A stretch of 53,796 nucleotides of DNA from an uncultured Faecalicatena sp. (GCA_902489075.1 CABTYO010000016.1:1-53796), one strand, 5' to 3'; positions 36,078-45,363 are shown, counted from the stretch's first letter. A program made the numbers and translations. Notes: generated by a model not told the origin, from the sequence alone.

Positions 36078-37028
36078 CTACATTCCCCTTCCTTTTCGTT
36101 CGTCCCTGCTGATGTCACTGTATTGTGGAAAACATTCCCCGATATATTCAGCCAGAGCCTGCTGCCATGATACCGGCGGCTGTATTTCGCACATCCGAAG
36201 CATCATGTTGTCCAAAAGCGTATACCTTGCCGCACAGTGTACATCATCTTCTCCAGAACATTCCCCTGCAGTTTCATTCACTCCGGCATCATTTACACGC
36301 ATTTTCAAAGGCACCAGCTCCACGTCTTCTTTTCCAAGCAGCCTTAAGATCTCCTGTGCCAGTTCGAATCTGCTGCAATATCCCGAGCAGACCGCATGGT
36401 AGATCCCTTCCTGCTCTGCCTGGATCAGGCGCAGGATCACCCCTGAGAGTTCCCTGGCGCTGGTCGGGCAGGCATAGTCATCCACTGCAGCCTCGATTTT
36501 CTGCCCTTTTACTGCTTTCTCAATAATCGAATTCACGAAGTTTATCCCGTCTTTCCCATACACCCAGGAGCTGCGGATGATCAGATGCTTGGGAGCAAGC
36601 TCCTTCACAAAATTTTCGCCCGCCAGCTTGGATTTTCCGTATACTGTCCTCGGATTTGGAGTATCAAACTCATGGAAACTCCGTTCCACCGTGTCCGAAA
36701 AAATATCATCCGTTGAGATCTGTATGATTCTTGCATCTATTTTCCGTGCGACCGCACTTAAATTTCTTGCACCCAGGGCATTCACCTTATACGCCTGCTC
36801 CATATTTTCCTCGCAGGCACGCACATCCGTCAGCCCTGCGCAATTGATGATCGTATTCGGACGGTTCCGCAGTCCGAACTGATTCACTTCCCTGGCATCG
36901 GTGATATCCAGTTCCTCAAGATCCGTTTCAAAAAGTTCCACATCACGCATATCCAGCATGTTGTGTATCATCGTTCCCACACGGCCGGACGCGCCTGCAA
37001 CCCATATTTTTCCATAATCATATCCCAT
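36078..37028 (-). CDS. RmlD-like NAD(P)-dependent sugar-nucleotide reductase
   Basis: A 316-aa extended SDR with WVAGASGRVGTMI, VNQFGLRNRPNTIINCAG, QISTDDIFSD and the catalytic YGKSKLAGE. The family reduces 4-keto sugars such as dTDP-4-dehydrorhamnose; it also includes MAT2B-like regulators. It is far from the polysaccharide operon, and no RmlA, RmlB or RmlC is in the window, so a rhamnose role is uncertain. AAGGAGAG precedes the ATG. It forms a two-gene unit with the symporter, an odd pairing. Its promoter must lie in 37029-37217, which is shared with the divergent gene. Confidence 0.82.
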   Translation of the reverse strand: MGYDYGKIWVAGASGRVGTMIHNMLDMRDVELFETDLEELDITDAREVNQFGLRNRPNTIINCAGLTDVRACEENMEQAYKVNALGARNLSAVARKIDARIIQISTDDIFSDTVERSFHEFDTPNPRTVYGKSKLAGENFVKELAPKHLIIRSSWVYGKDGINFVNSIIEKAVKGQKIEAAVDDYACPTSARELSGVILRLIQAEQEGIYHAVCSGYCSRFELAQEILRLLGKEDVELVPLKMRVNDAGVNETAGECSGEDDVHCAARYTLLDNMMLRMCEIQPPVSWQQALAEYIGECFPQYSDISRDERKGRGM

Positions 37029-37217
37029 AACTGCTCTCCTTTATCTTATATCTTTGTCTGATCTCTTTCTTTTATTCCTGGCGCCTGTTTCCCGCCCTTG
37101 ATCCCTGTTTTCGACGAAAAACATAACTTCGATATTATAAAGGTATTCTTTTTATTTTTCAAGCAAAATTTTCAGCCACGCATATAATATAGTAAGAAAT
37201 ATTGCAGGACAATACGC

Positions 37218-38114
37218 ATGTACTACCTCATTCCTATCCCCATTGTATTATTATTTGTCTTATTCCTACTGAATTACCATAGAAAAAAGCAGATGATCCA
37301 GAAAATCAGTCAGACATCTTATACCCGGAAATGTGATCTGCTGAATGAACTTGCCGAACCCTTCGGTTTTTCCTATCAGTTCGTCCAGGATATTTTTACC
37401 GCCCGGATGGATGCCTGGCAGAGGGAATTCGGATATGGTGAATTCTACGACTTTTCTGCACTGTCCATGCATATGGTGCTGGACTGCGAACCAGTGTATT
37501 TTAATGCCCGGGGGAAAACCTGGCTCATTGAATTTCGAAAAGGCCAGTACGGAATCAGTGCCGGCGCAGAAGCAGGATTCTACCGCGCAGACTCTGTCAT
37601 TCCTCCGGCGCTTCGTCCCCAGACAATCTTTCAGCCTGTCCCACCGGAAGAAATGCTGCAGACCAGGCTTCGGCTGATCGGTCCGGACTGCCCTCTTTTC
37701 ACAGTCTCCCAGCAGCACTGGTGGCTGGCTGGATTTGTCATGGGCATGGCGGTGCGGCCTGAGGATCTGATCCTGGAAGTGACACTGACCTTCCCGGATG
37801 GGGAGATGTGCCGCGCCTTCACCCGGTCCATGCATGGGATCGGCTACAAAAGCAGCGAACTGCTCGTTTCCTCGAATACCGTCCAGTTCTACTTTACAAG
37901 CCCGCGATCCGCTTTGCTTCATCCCACAGACCCGCTGCTTCGAAGATGGGTATCCTTAAGGGACAGTATTTTCTCCGAATGTTTCCTCTGGATCACCACT
38001 CCTTTTTTCACCACTGTGGACCGTCTGCTTTATCTGCATGAAATCCACCCCTTCTTCTTTCGCAGAGCACTTGCCCTTCGGATGTTCAAGAAGCACAGGA
38101 GGTGGAAAAAGTGA
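37218..38114 (+). CDS. DUF4474-like membrane-anchored protein
   Basis: 298 aa. An N-terminal hydrophobic segment (about residues 2-19) anchors a soluble domain. The stretch LDCEPVYFNARGKTWLIEF followed by RKGQYGISAGAEAGFY is what I recall as the core of DUF4474, whose function is unknown. The C-terminal 100 residues are rich in aromatic and basic residues. The gene is on the plus strand with a TATAAT about 30 bp upstream and AGGA before the ATG. It is translationally coupled to the metallophosphoesterase that follows (GTGA overlap), a pairing that may reflect a common envelope task. The domain call comes from memory of the motif. Confidence 0.7.
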   Translation: MYYLIPIPIVLLFVLFLLNYHRKKQMIQKISQTSYTRKCDLLNELAEPFGFSYQFVQDIFTARMDAWQREFGYGEFYDFSALSMHMVLDCEPVYFNARGKTWLIEFRKGQYGISAGAEAGFYRADSVIPPALRPQTIFQPVPPEEMLQTRLRLIGPDCPLFTVSQQHWWLAGFVMGMAVRPEDLILEVTLTFPDGEMCRAFTRSMHGIGYKSSELLVSSNTVQFYFTSPRSALLHPTDPLLRRWVSLRDSIFSECFLWITTPFFTTVDRLLYLHEIHPFFFRRALALRMFKKHRRWKK

Positions 38115-38980
38115 GCTGGTACTCCCGTATTTCACATGCCTTTGAAGAGGCACCTGTCATTCCCTTTAACAGCCGTTCCCGCTTCGTGCTGGTCAGCGAC
38201 TGCCACCGGGGATGCGGTAACCACAACGACAACTTTCTGAAGAATCAAAACCTGTATTTTGCCGCTGTCAATTATTATTATGAAAAAGATTTTACGTACA
38301 TTGAGTTGGGGGATGGGGATGAATTGTGGGAAAACCGCTCCCTCGCCCAGATCATCGATATCCACAGTGATGTGTACTGGCTCATGACGAAATTCCAGGA
38401 GAAGGACCGTCTCTACCTGATGTACGGCAACCATGACCACAGCAAACGGCACTGCTCCTACTGCCGCCGCCACTGTTCCACTTATCATGTAAGCGGGCAG
38501 GATGTGGAAACTTCCCTTTTTCCTGACCACTGTTACCTGCAGGGACTGATTTTAAAAGATATGGAGCTTGGAAATGATCTGTACCTGACACACGGGCATC
38601 AGGCAGACTTTTTGAACAGCACAATGGCGCCTCTGGCAAAATTCCTCGTGCGCTATGTCTGGAAACCGCTGGAGGCCATCGGATTTACCGACCCGACCAG
38701 TACGGCCAGGAACTATACAAGAAAGAAAAAAACAGAACAGCGTCTGACCGAATGGGCCATCCAGGAAAAGAAATATCTCGTCACAGGGCACACCCACCGC
38801 CCCATGGTTGGGAACAGCGATTCTCCCTATTTTAATACGGGCAGCTGTGTACATCCCAGATGCATTACCTGTATCGAGCTCCAGAACCGGAAAATGACTC
38901 TGGTGAAATGGACCCTGCGCACCCGCGAAGACCGGACTCTTTATGTGGCCCGGGAAGAACTGGGGGAATACACGCTTTAA
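38111..38980 (+). CDS. Metallophosphoesterase (calcineurin-like)
   Basis: About 289 aa. The metal-binding motifs are in the right order: FVLVSDCHRG, IELGDGDELWE, LMYGNHDHSKRH, LTHGHQADF and VTGHTHRPMVG. The GDGDELW block resembles LpxH-like pyrophosphatases, but a Firmicute lacks lipid A, so the substrate is open. I place the start at the GTG at 38111: AGGAGG lies 8 nt upstream, and the GTGA overlaps the preceding stop codon. The in-frame GTG at 38102 overlaps the ribosome binding site itself. It has no signal peptide, so it should be cytoplasmic. Confidence 0.9.
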   Translation: MSWYSRISHAFEEAPVIPFNSRSRFVLVSDCHRGCGNHNDNFLKNQNLYFAAVNYYYEKDFTYIELGDGDELWENRSLAQIIDIHSDVYWLMTKFQEKDRLYLMYGNHDHSKRHCSYCRRHCSTYHVSGQDVETSLFPDHCYLQGLILKDMELGNDLYLTHGHQADFLNSTMAPLAKFLVRYVWKPLEAIGFTDPTSTARNYTRKKKTEQRLTEWAIQEKKYLVTGHTHRPMVGNSDSPYFNTGSCVHPRCITCIELQNRKMTLVKWTLRTREDRTLYVAREELGEYTL

Positions 38981-38982
38981 AG

Positions 38983-39006
38983 AAAAAAGGGATCTTAAAA
39001 GATCCC
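38983..39006 (-). terminator. Terminator of the mntP transcript
   Basis: GGGATCTT (38989 onward) pairs with AAGATCCC. Read on the minus strand it is followed by a run of six T residues. The TAA stop codon of mntP lies in the hairpin loop, so the gene ends inside its own terminator. Confidence 0.75.
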
Positions 39007-39555
39007 CAGATGTTCCAGCAGAATTTTGATCCCCAGCAGGATCAGAATGATCCCCCCGGCCAGTTCTGCCTTTGCTTTATATTTCGTTCCGAACACATTG
39101 CCGATCTTCACGCCTGCCGCAGAAAGAATAAATGTCGTCACCCCGATAAAGATCACCGCAGCAATGATATCCACCTGAAGGAACGCAAATGTAATTCCCA
39201 CGGCAAGGGCATCGATACTGGTCGCCACGGCAAGTACAAACATGGTCTTCACGTCCAGAGAATCACTGGTATTCTCACAGTCACCTGACATTGCCTCTCT
39301 CACCATATTGATTCCGATAATCCCCAGAAGGATAAAAGCGATCCAGTGATCAACAGCCGTGATCTTATCCTGGAACTGGACTCCCAGGAAATATCCCAAA
39401 AGCGGCATGAGTGCCTGGAAGCCGCCGAACCACAGTCCCACAATCGAAGCCTTTTTCACCGTAATCTTACGCATGGCCAGCCCCTTACAGACAGACACTG
39501 CGAATGCATCCATGGATAATCCTACTGCCAGCAAAAATAATTCTATAAATCCCAT
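38995..39555 (-). CDS. mntP: Manganese efflux pump MntP
   Basis: A 186-aa six-helix membrane protein (former DUF204) that exports Mn2+. The conserved acidic residues are seen in AVGLSMDAFAVSVCKG and VATSIDALAVGITFA, and the repeated glycine-rich helices match the family. No yybP-ykoY riboswitch can be placed, because the gene follows only 6 bp after the PrsA-like gene and must share its transcript. The ribosome binding site is weak (AGGG, long spacing). Confidence 0.92.
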   Translation of the reverse strand: MGFIELFLLAVGLSMDAFAVSVCKGLAMRKITVKKASIVGLWFGGFQALMPLLGYFLGVQFQDKITAVDHWIAFILLGIIGINMVREAMSGDCENTSDSLDVKTMFVLAVATSIDALAVGITFAFLQVDIIAAVIFIGVTTFILSAAGVKIGNVFGTKYKAKAELAGGIILILLGIKILLEHLGIF

Positions 39556-39561
39556 AACTTT

Positions 39562-40626
39562 TTACTTCTGCCCTTCTGTCTCGCCGTCCTGCTCTGCCTG
39601 CTTTACAGTCACGCCCTGCTTGTTAAAGTCTACCTTCTTCCAGACCTTCTTATGCTCTGTGATCTTGGTATCTTTTCTCCACTGATCGATCAGAGAAGTA
39701 TACTGCTTCTGCTTTCTCTCCTGAACGATGGAATCCTTCTTCGCATCGGTAGCTTCTCTGTCCAGAAAACTGGTTACCTTTGCGACATAAATCCCTGAAT
39801 CAGTCTCCACAATATCGGTGACATCCCCTTCGTTCTCCAGTGCATCTGCTGCCTTCACCAGATCTGCATTCGGGGAGGTGGACTCTGCATCAAAGGTCGC
39901 TGTCTGGACTTCCAGACCTGCCTCACCTGCTGCCGCCGCGATGTCCTTTGTCTCGCTTGCCTTCAGGTTATCATCAAAAGCCTGTGCCGTCTCCTTCAAA
40001 GCCGCCTTTTCCTCATCAGTCAGTGCTGTGGAGTTGCCCTCATCATCTGTCTTATTATAGGAAAACAAGACATACTGCATGCTCTTCTGAGCCGCTTCCT
40101 CGTCTGATACTTCCTCATCCACGCCTTCCTTCATCGGAGCGTCCATCTTGCTCTGGATGGTCGCAAGCTCCAGGAACTTCTTCACATACTTGTCATAACC
40201 GGATACTGCTTCTTTATCCTCTAATGTATTATCCTCTACAAAAGACTCTGCAGCCTTCTTGATGGCCTTCTTATCATCATCTGTTAATTCTACTTTATAA
40301 TCTGCGGCATGCTGGCTTAACAGATACATGTTCTCCAGAGACGTAAGGATGCTTTCCTTTGTGCTGTCCTCATAGGTCTTGCCCTTCTCTACTTCCTGCT
40401 TCCACATGTCCTCGCCGGTCATCCCCATCATGCCTGCATAATAGGTCTCATACTGTGCCTGCTGCATCCTTGCATAAAAATTAGCAACTCCCAGTGTGAT
40501 CTTCTCGTCTCCGACTTCCGCCACAACCGCGTCATTATCCATGGAGCGGCTGCATCCTGCCAGAGATGAAACTGCGAGAGCGCCTGCTGCCGCCGCGATG
40601 ATCAATTTTTTCCTGAACTGTCCCAT
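39562..40626 (-). CDS. PrsA/SurA-like foldase lipoprotein
   Basis: A 354-aa exported lipoprotein. The signal peptide ends in the lipobox SSLAGC, giving a lipidated cysteine at about residue 24. The long helical N-domain with VGDEKITLGVANFYARMQ is typical of SurA/PrsA-type chaperones. A divergent parvulin-like region follows (around KSMQYVLFSYNK to TDIVETDSGIYVAKV), lacking clear catalytic motifs. It probably helps fold secreted proteins outside the membrane. A TTGTTA-17-TATAAT promoter sits just upstream, overlapping the end of mfd, and TTAGGAGG precedes the ATG. Confidence 0.85.
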   Translation of the reverse strand: MGQFRKKLIIAAAAGALAVSSLAGCSRSMDNDAVVAEVGDEKITLGVANFYARMQQAQYETYYAGMMGMTGEDMWKQEVEKGKTYEDSTKESILTSLENMYLLSQHAADYKVELTDDDKKAIKKAAESFVEDNTLEDKEAVSGYDKYVKKFLELATIQSKMDAPMKEGVDEEVSDEEAAQKSMQYVLFSYNKTDDEGNSTALTDEEKAALKETAQAFDDNLKASETKDIAAAAGEAGLEVQTATFDAESTSPNADLVKAADALENEGDVTDIVETDSGIYVAKVTSFLDREATDAKKDSIVQERKQKQYTSLIDQWRKDTKITEHKKVWKKVDFNKQGVTVKQAEQDGETEGQK

Positions 40627-40657
40627 AACATCCTCCTAAGTACATTCTAACTTCATT

Positions 40658-40686
40658 ATTATAGCCTTTTTTTGCTATTCTAACAA
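40658..40686 (-). promoter_or_regulatory. Sigma-A-type promoter of the PrsA-like gene and mntP
   Basis: TTGTTA (40681-40686) and TATAAT (40658-40663) on the minus strand with 17 bases between. The -35 box overlaps the final codons of mfd. The transcript would begin about 25 bases before the ATG at 40626. Confidence 0.7.
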
Positions 40687-43600
40687 GCCCTTTATATCAT
40701 TTAACACCTTTTTCACTAATTCCAGAACATCCTCATCCTTCGATTTTCCACTGCGCCCTTTCCTCTGGTACAGGAAATAAGGCGGCGTCTCCGCCTTGAA
40801 AACAAGGCTGCCATTGTAGGCTTTGAGAAGTCCCGGGATCTTCTGTGGCTGTACTTTTGCCTTTTCATACATGGTGAACTGATATGCATCCCCTTTCTGC
40901 TCCACCGCTGTAACATAGGCAGAGTGGGCAAGCGCTTTTAAGCCTGCAATGTTCAAAAGCTGCTGTACCTTTCTCGGAATGTCTCCGAAACGGTCGATCA
41001 GTTCCTCGATCATGTCATCCATCTCTTCTTCATTTTCAATACTTGCGATCCGCTTATAGACATCCAGCTTCTGATATTCGTTTGGAATATAGGATTCCGG
41101 GATGTAGGCGTCGATATTCAGGTCGATGGCAGTCGCATACAGATCTTCCTCGATCTCACCCTTTAACTGCTTGACTGCTTCATTAAGCATCTTGCAGTAC
41201 AGATCATATCCTACCGCCTCCATGTGCCCGTGCTGCTCCGCCCCCAGCAGATTCCCCGCACCGCGGATCTCCAGGTCCCGCATGGCGATCTTGAAGCCGG
41301 ACCCCAGATCCGTAAATTCACGGATCGCCGCCAGGCGCTTCTCTGCCACCTCTTTGAGCATCTTATCCCTTCTATATAGAAGGAATGCATAAGCCATCCG
41401 GTTCGACCTTCCGACACGCCCCCGAAGCTGGTAAAGCTGTGAAAGCCCCAGGCGGTCCGCATCGTGGATGATCATGGTATTGACATTGGAAATATCCAGC
41501 CCGGTCTCAATGATGGTAGTAGACACCAGAACATCGATATCCCCGTTGATAAAATCGTACATGATGTTCTCCAGCTCCCGCTCGTTCATCTGCCCATGGG
41601 CAAAGGAAACCGAAGCATCCGGGACCAGCTTCTGGATCCTTCCTGCCACATCCGCGATGTCACTGACCCGGTTATAGACATAGTAGACCTGTCCGTCCCT
41701 GGAAAGCTCACGCTCGATCGCCTCGCGCACCATCTCGTCATTATACTCCATGACATAGGTCTGGATCGGCATCCGGTCCATCGGAGCCTCCTCCAGGACG
41801 CTCATGTCGCGGATTCCAATAAGGCTCATATGCAGCGTCCGCGGAATCGGCGTCGCCGTCAATGTCAGGACATCGATATTCTCTTTCAGCTTCTTGATCT
41901 TCTCTTTGTGGGTCACGCCGAACCGCTGCTCCTCATCGATGATCAGAAGTCCCAGATCCTTGAACTGCACATCCTTTGACAGAACCCTGTGGGTCCCCAC
42001 CACGATATCCACCAGTCCCTTTTTCAGATCCTCCACCGTCTTCTTCTGCTGCGCAGAGGACCGGAAACGGCAGAGCAGGTCCACCCGCACCGGGAAGTCC
42101 TTCATTCTCTGCATAAATGTATTATAATGCTGCTGTGCCAGAATCGTCGTAGGAACAAGATAAACCACCTGTTTGCCTTCCTGTACGGCCTTGAAAGCCG
42201 CCCGGATGGCAATCTCCGTCTTCCCGTATCCCACATCCCCGCAGATCAGGCGGTCCATGATCTTCTTACTCTCCATATCCCGCTTCGTATCCGCGATGGC
42301 CTGGAGCTGGTCCTCGGTCTCTTCGAACGGGAACATCTCCTCGAATTCCTTCTGCCAGACCGTGTCCGGCTCGTAGACATAGCCCTCCGCCTGCTGCCTC
42401 GTGGCATACAGTTCCACCAGATCCTTCGCCACCTCGCGGACCGCCCCTCTAACCTGGCTCTTCGTCCTGGCCCACTGGTTCGTCCCCAGCTTATTCAGCT
42501 TCGGCTTCTTGGCATCCGCCCCCGCATACTTCTGGATCAGATCCAGCTGGGTCGCCAGAATATAGAGTGTGCCCCCTGCTGCGTAAGAGATCTTCATAAA
42601 ATCCTTGGTGACCTTGTCGACCTCGATCTTCTCGATCCCCTGATAAATTCCCAGGCCATGGTTCTCATGAACCACATAATCCCCGACTTTAAGCTCCGAA
42701 AAGTTCTGGATCTTCTGGCCCTCATAGATCTTACGCCGCTTTTTCTTTTTCTGCTTTCCGAAAATATCGGTCTCGGAGATGACCATGAACTTTAGCATCG
42801 GGTATTCATACCCTTCTTCCACATGTCCATAGGCCACCATGATCTCGCCTGACTGCACCTCCCGGTCCATATCCTCGCTGTAAAAACTGCTCAGGTCGTA
42901 ATCTCTTAAATCTTCCGCGAGACGCCTTGCACGCGTGCGGGAACCGGAGAGCAGAATCACACGGTAACCGTTTCTCTTTAACCGCTTTAAATCCCTGGTC
43001 AGCATCTCAAAGCTGTTATTATAGGGGTTGACCCCTTTTGTCTGAAGACTGTAGGTATCCCTCACATGGAAATGTCCGCACTTGGATTCCAGCGTGGTCA
43101 TCCCGATCGCGTGATACTGGTTGATCTTCTCAATCAATTCCTTTGTAGAGAAGACTTCCAGCTCCTCTTCCTCATCCGTAAGCCCGGCCTCTTCCCGGTT
43201 TTTCTGGCTGCTTAAAAATTCCTCTTCCACTTCATCCAGCCGCTCGATCAGCCGGATCGGCTCATCCAGAAACAAAAGACTTTTATCCGCAGGGAAATAA
43301 TCCAGAAAAGAGACGCATGCCCCGTTCTTTTCCTGCAGTTCTGCCGCCGGATAGATGGCTACCTCATCCAGATTCTCAATGGAACGCTGGGTCTCCACAT
43401 CAAAGGTGCGGATGGAGTCTACTTCATCTCCCCACAGTTCGATCCGCACCGGCTGCTCCTCCGTCAGAGGGAAAACATCCAGAATTCCGCCCCGCACGGC
43501 ATACTGGCCCGGGGCATCCACTTCCACTTCATGCTCATAGCCCATCGCAGAAAGCTTCCTCTGCAGCTCTATAAAATCCACCGAACCATCCGATGAGATA

Positions 43601-44076
43601 TGAACCCGCTTTTCCTTGATTTCTTCCAGCTTCGGCATTCCGTCCAGAAATGCATCAATGGTGGTGATCACTGTGATACCGCCCTGTGAAGACGCCCCCT
43701 GCCCTGCTCCTTTTGCTGTTTCTTTTACTTCTTCCTGGCCATACTCTGCCTCGATGACCGCGCGCACCACTTCCATGCGCTGCTTCACCAGATACTTTCC
43801 CTTGATATCTGCATGGTAGAACAGAAGATCCTTCGCCGGATACAGGTAGACCTCCTTATCCAGGAAACGGTATTCCTCATATGCCTTTTTTGCCTTTTCA
43901 TCACTGGAAAAAGCGATGATCTTATAAGAACAACCATCGCCAAGTGCGTACATCAGGTGCGTCTTCTGGGAATTGACACAGCCTGCGATCTGCAGTATTC
44001 CTTTCTCCTTCAAACGTCTGCCGAATATCTCCTTATACTCCGCCAGCTCGGCAAGCGGCGCTAAAAAAGCCTGCAT
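40675..44076 (-). CDS. mfd: Transcription-repair coupling factor Mfd
   Basis: A 1133-aa ATP-dependent DNA translocase that removes stalled RNA polymerase and recruits UvrA. The N-terminal UvrB-like domain includes GQYAVRGGILDVFPL. The RNA-polymerase-interacting domain has YVVHENHGLGIYQGIEKI. The helicase motor shows RLICGDVGYGKTEIAIRAAF, LIIDEEQRFGV, TLTATPIPRTLHMS, TTIIETGLDI and QLRGRVGR. The C-terminal D7 region ends in LLNIAGLKALAHSAYV. Length is normal. It starts 5 bp after the pth stop codon, forming the common pth-mfd operon. Confidence 0.97.
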   Translation of the reverse strand: MQAFLAPLAELAEYKEIFGRRLKEKGILQIAGCVNSQKTHLMYALGDGCSYKIIAFSSDEKAKKAYEEYRFLDKEVYLYPAKDLLFYHADIKGKYLVKQRMEVVRAVIEAEYGQEEVKETAKGAGQGASSQGGITVITTIDAFLDGMPKLEEIKEKRVHISSDGSVDFIELQRKLSAMGYEHEVEVDAPGQYAVRGGILDVFPLTEEQPVRIELWGDEVDSIRTFDVETQRSIENLDEVAIYPAAELQEKNGACVSFLDYFPADKSLLFLDEPIRLIERLDEVEEEFLSSQKNREEAGLTDEEEELEVFSTKELIEKINQYHAIGMTTLESKCGHFHVRDTYSLQTKGVNPYNNSFEMLTRDLKRLKRNGYRVILLSGSRTRARRLAEDLRDYDLSSFYSEDMDREVQSGEIMVAYGHVEEGYEYPMLKFMVISETDIFGKQKKKKRRKIYEGQKIQNFSELKVGDYVVHENHGLGIYQGIEKIEVDKVTKDFMKISYAAGGTLYILATQLDLIQKYAGADAKKPKLNKLGTNQWARTKSQVRGAVREVAKDLVELYATRQQAEGYVYEPDTVWQKEFEEMFPFEETEDQLQAIADTKRDMESKKIMDRLICGDVGYGKTEIAIRAAFKAVQEGKQVVYLVPTTILAQQHYNTFMQRMKDFPVRVDLLCRFRSSAQQKKTVEDLKKGLVDIVVGTHRVLSKDVQFKDLGLLIIDEEQRFGVTHKEKIKKLKENIDVLTLTATPIPRTLHMSLIGIRDMSVLEEAPMDRMPIQTYVMEYNDEMVREAIERELSRDGQVYYVYNRVSDIADVAGRIQKLVPDASVSFAHGQMNERELENIMYDFINGDIDVLVSTTIIETGLDISNVNTMIIHDADRLGLSQLYQLRGRVGRSNRMAYAFLLYRRDKMLKEVAEKRLAAIREFTDLGSGFKIAMRDLEIRGAGNLLGAEQHGHMEAVGYDLYCKMLNEAVKQLKGEIEEDLYATAIDLNIDAYIPESYIPNEYQKLDVYKRIASIENEEEMDDMIEELIDRFGDIPRKVQQLLNIAGLKALAHSAYVTAVEQKGDAYQFTMYEKAKVQPQKIPGLLKAYNGSLVFKAETPPYFLYQRKGRSGKSKDEDVLELVKKVLNDIKGLLE

Positions 44077-44080
44077 ATTC

Positions 44081-44659
44081 CTACTCTTCCTTCTTTTTCC
44101 GGTTATATTCGTTCATGGCTGCCTGGATCTCTCCGGCTGTCATCATCTCCACGGCCTTCACCGCATTGTGATAGCCTTCTTCCATCAGCTCATGCTCTGC
44201 CTTCGTAAAATGTCCGAGCACATAATCCGCCAGGTCATACTTCGGCGGCTTCTCTCCGACTCCCACCTTGATCCGCGGGAACACCTGGCTTCCCAGATGG
44301 GCAATGATGCTCTTGATCCCGTTATGCCCTCCGGCGCTGCCTTTTGCCCGGATGCGCAGCTGTCCCACGCCAAGGCTGACATCGTCGTAAATAATAATCA
44401 GCTCATTCTCGATATCCACCTTATAATAATCCACAAGGCTGATGATACTCTCTCCGCTTAAGTTCATATAAGTCATCGGCTTGGCCAGAATCACCTTCTG
44501 TCCCCCGATCACGCCTTTTCCGATCAGTGCACGGTGCTTCTTCGTGTCCACTGATATATTATATTGGTCAGCAATGGCATCAATGACTTCAAATCCCACA
44601 TTGTGCCTTGTACCTTCATACTGTTTATCCGGATTTCCTAATCCTGCAATAATATACAT
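44081..44659 (-). CDS. pth: Peptidyl-tRNA hydrolase
   Basis: 192 aa. Releases tRNA from peptidyl-tRNA that drops off the ribosome. The N-terminus IIAGLGNPDKQYEGTRHNVG contains the catalytic histidine at residue 19. LAKPMTYMNLSGESI and IIYDDVSLGVGQLRIR carry the substrate-binding residues, with GSAGGHNGIKSI after them. AGAGGTGAAG precedes the ATG. Co-transcribed with mfd from the promoter at 44753-44781. Confidence 0.97.
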   Translation of the reverse strand: MYIIAGLGNPDKQYEGTRHNVGFEVIDAIADQYNISVDTKKHRALIGKGVIGGQKVILAKPMTYMNLSGESIISLVDYYKVDIENELIIIYDDVSLGVGQLRIRAKGSAGGHNGIKSIIAHLGSQVFPRIKVGVGEKPPKYDLADYVLGHFTKAEHELMEEGYHNAVKAVEMMTAGEIQAAMNEYNRKKKEE

Positions 44660-44752
44660 TACTCTTCACCTCTATTACTATCCAATAAGTATTCACCTTA
44701 TACGTCTGTGATGCCGGGGATTACTGTGCACTTCCTGACCCCGGTATCATAC

Positions 44753-44781
44753 ATTGTACAGGATACTCTTTTGTTTGTCAC
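44753..44781 (-). promoter_or_regulatory. Sigma-A-type promoter of pth-mfd
   Basis: GTGACA (44776-44781), 17 bases, then TACAAT (44753-44758) on the minus strand. The leader of about 90 bases contains a CCGGGG/CCCCGG hairpin near 44715-44745. Confidence 0.65.
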
Positions 44782-44905
44782 TAAAAAGCCACGAATATTT
44801 TTCAGGTTCCCGTCATACACTTATAAAAAGCGAAATGGGCAGACCTTATATCTTTCTGTTCCATTGGACCAAAAGCAAAAATGACGAACATGGGAGGTCT
44901 TTTTC

Positions 44906-45340
44906 ATGGGTTCCAAAACAAAAATCATCGTTCTGCATATGAAAGAAATCATTTACACCGCTGTTTTCGCGGCACTGGGCATACTGCTTATCATTCTTTT
45001 AGTAGTCATGTTCCGTCCCGGAGGAAAAGAGAAAAGTGCAGATACGAAAAAGCAGTACACTCCGGGAGTTTATACTTCTACACTTACTTTGAACAACACA
45101 AACCTGGAGGTTGAGGTGTCCGTGGATGAATCCCACATCAACTCCATCCGGTTCTCGAATCTGGATGAGGCCATGACGACCATGTTTCCGCTCATCCAGC
45201 CTGCCATCGAAGATATCGCAGACCAGGTCTATGACAAACAGTCGCTGGACGATATCACCTTATCTGATGATACACCGTATACATCCCAGGTCATCCTGGA
45301 TGCCATAAAAGAGGCGATAGAAAAAGCCGCAGTGAATTGA
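44906..45340 (+). CDS. Membrane-anchored protein with FMN-bind-like domain
   Basis: 144 aa. One hydrophobic helix (about residues 16-38) is followed by an external domain with YTPGVYTSTLTLNNTNLEVE and VSVDESHINSIRF. This pattern resembles small FMN_bind domains of Clostridia (GxY, then V.V....I..I). The threonine flavinylation motif is not clear, so cofactor binding is uncertain. GGGAGG sits 8 nt before the ATG at 44906; a second ATG at 44939 would also keep the helix. The last codons form one arm of the terminator. It is a lone plus-strand gene. Confidence 0.6.
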   Translation: MGSKTKIIVLHMKEIIYTAVFAALGILLIILLVVMFRPGGKEKSADTKKQYTPGVYTSTLTLNNTNLEVEVSVDESHINSIRFSNLDEAMTTMFPLIQPAIEDIADQVYDKQSLDDITLSDDTPYTSQVILDAIKEAIEKAAVN

Positions 45341-45355
45341 TGCTGCGGCTTTTGT
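45321..45355 (+). terminator. Terminator overlapping the end of the FMN-bind-like gene
   Basis: GCCGCAG (45326-45332) pairs with CTGCGGC (45343-45349), followed by TTTTGT. The 5' arm encodes the last alanines and valine of the gene, and the TGA stop codon is in the loop. Confidence 0.85.
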
Positions 45356-45363
45356 ATGTGTGA

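Noticed and set aside
37266..37922. A 218-codon frame on the minus strand
   Set aside because: Antisense to the DUF4474-like gene, which has a promoter, ribosome binding site and coupling to the next gene.
39556..39561. A manganese riboswitch (yybP-ykoY) for mntP
   Set aside because: Only 6 bases separate mntP from the preceding gene, leaving no room for a leader RNA.
41989..42795. A 268-codon open frame on the plus strand
   Set aside because: Antisense to mfd, a well-conserved gene. No start signal and a composition typical of shadow frames.
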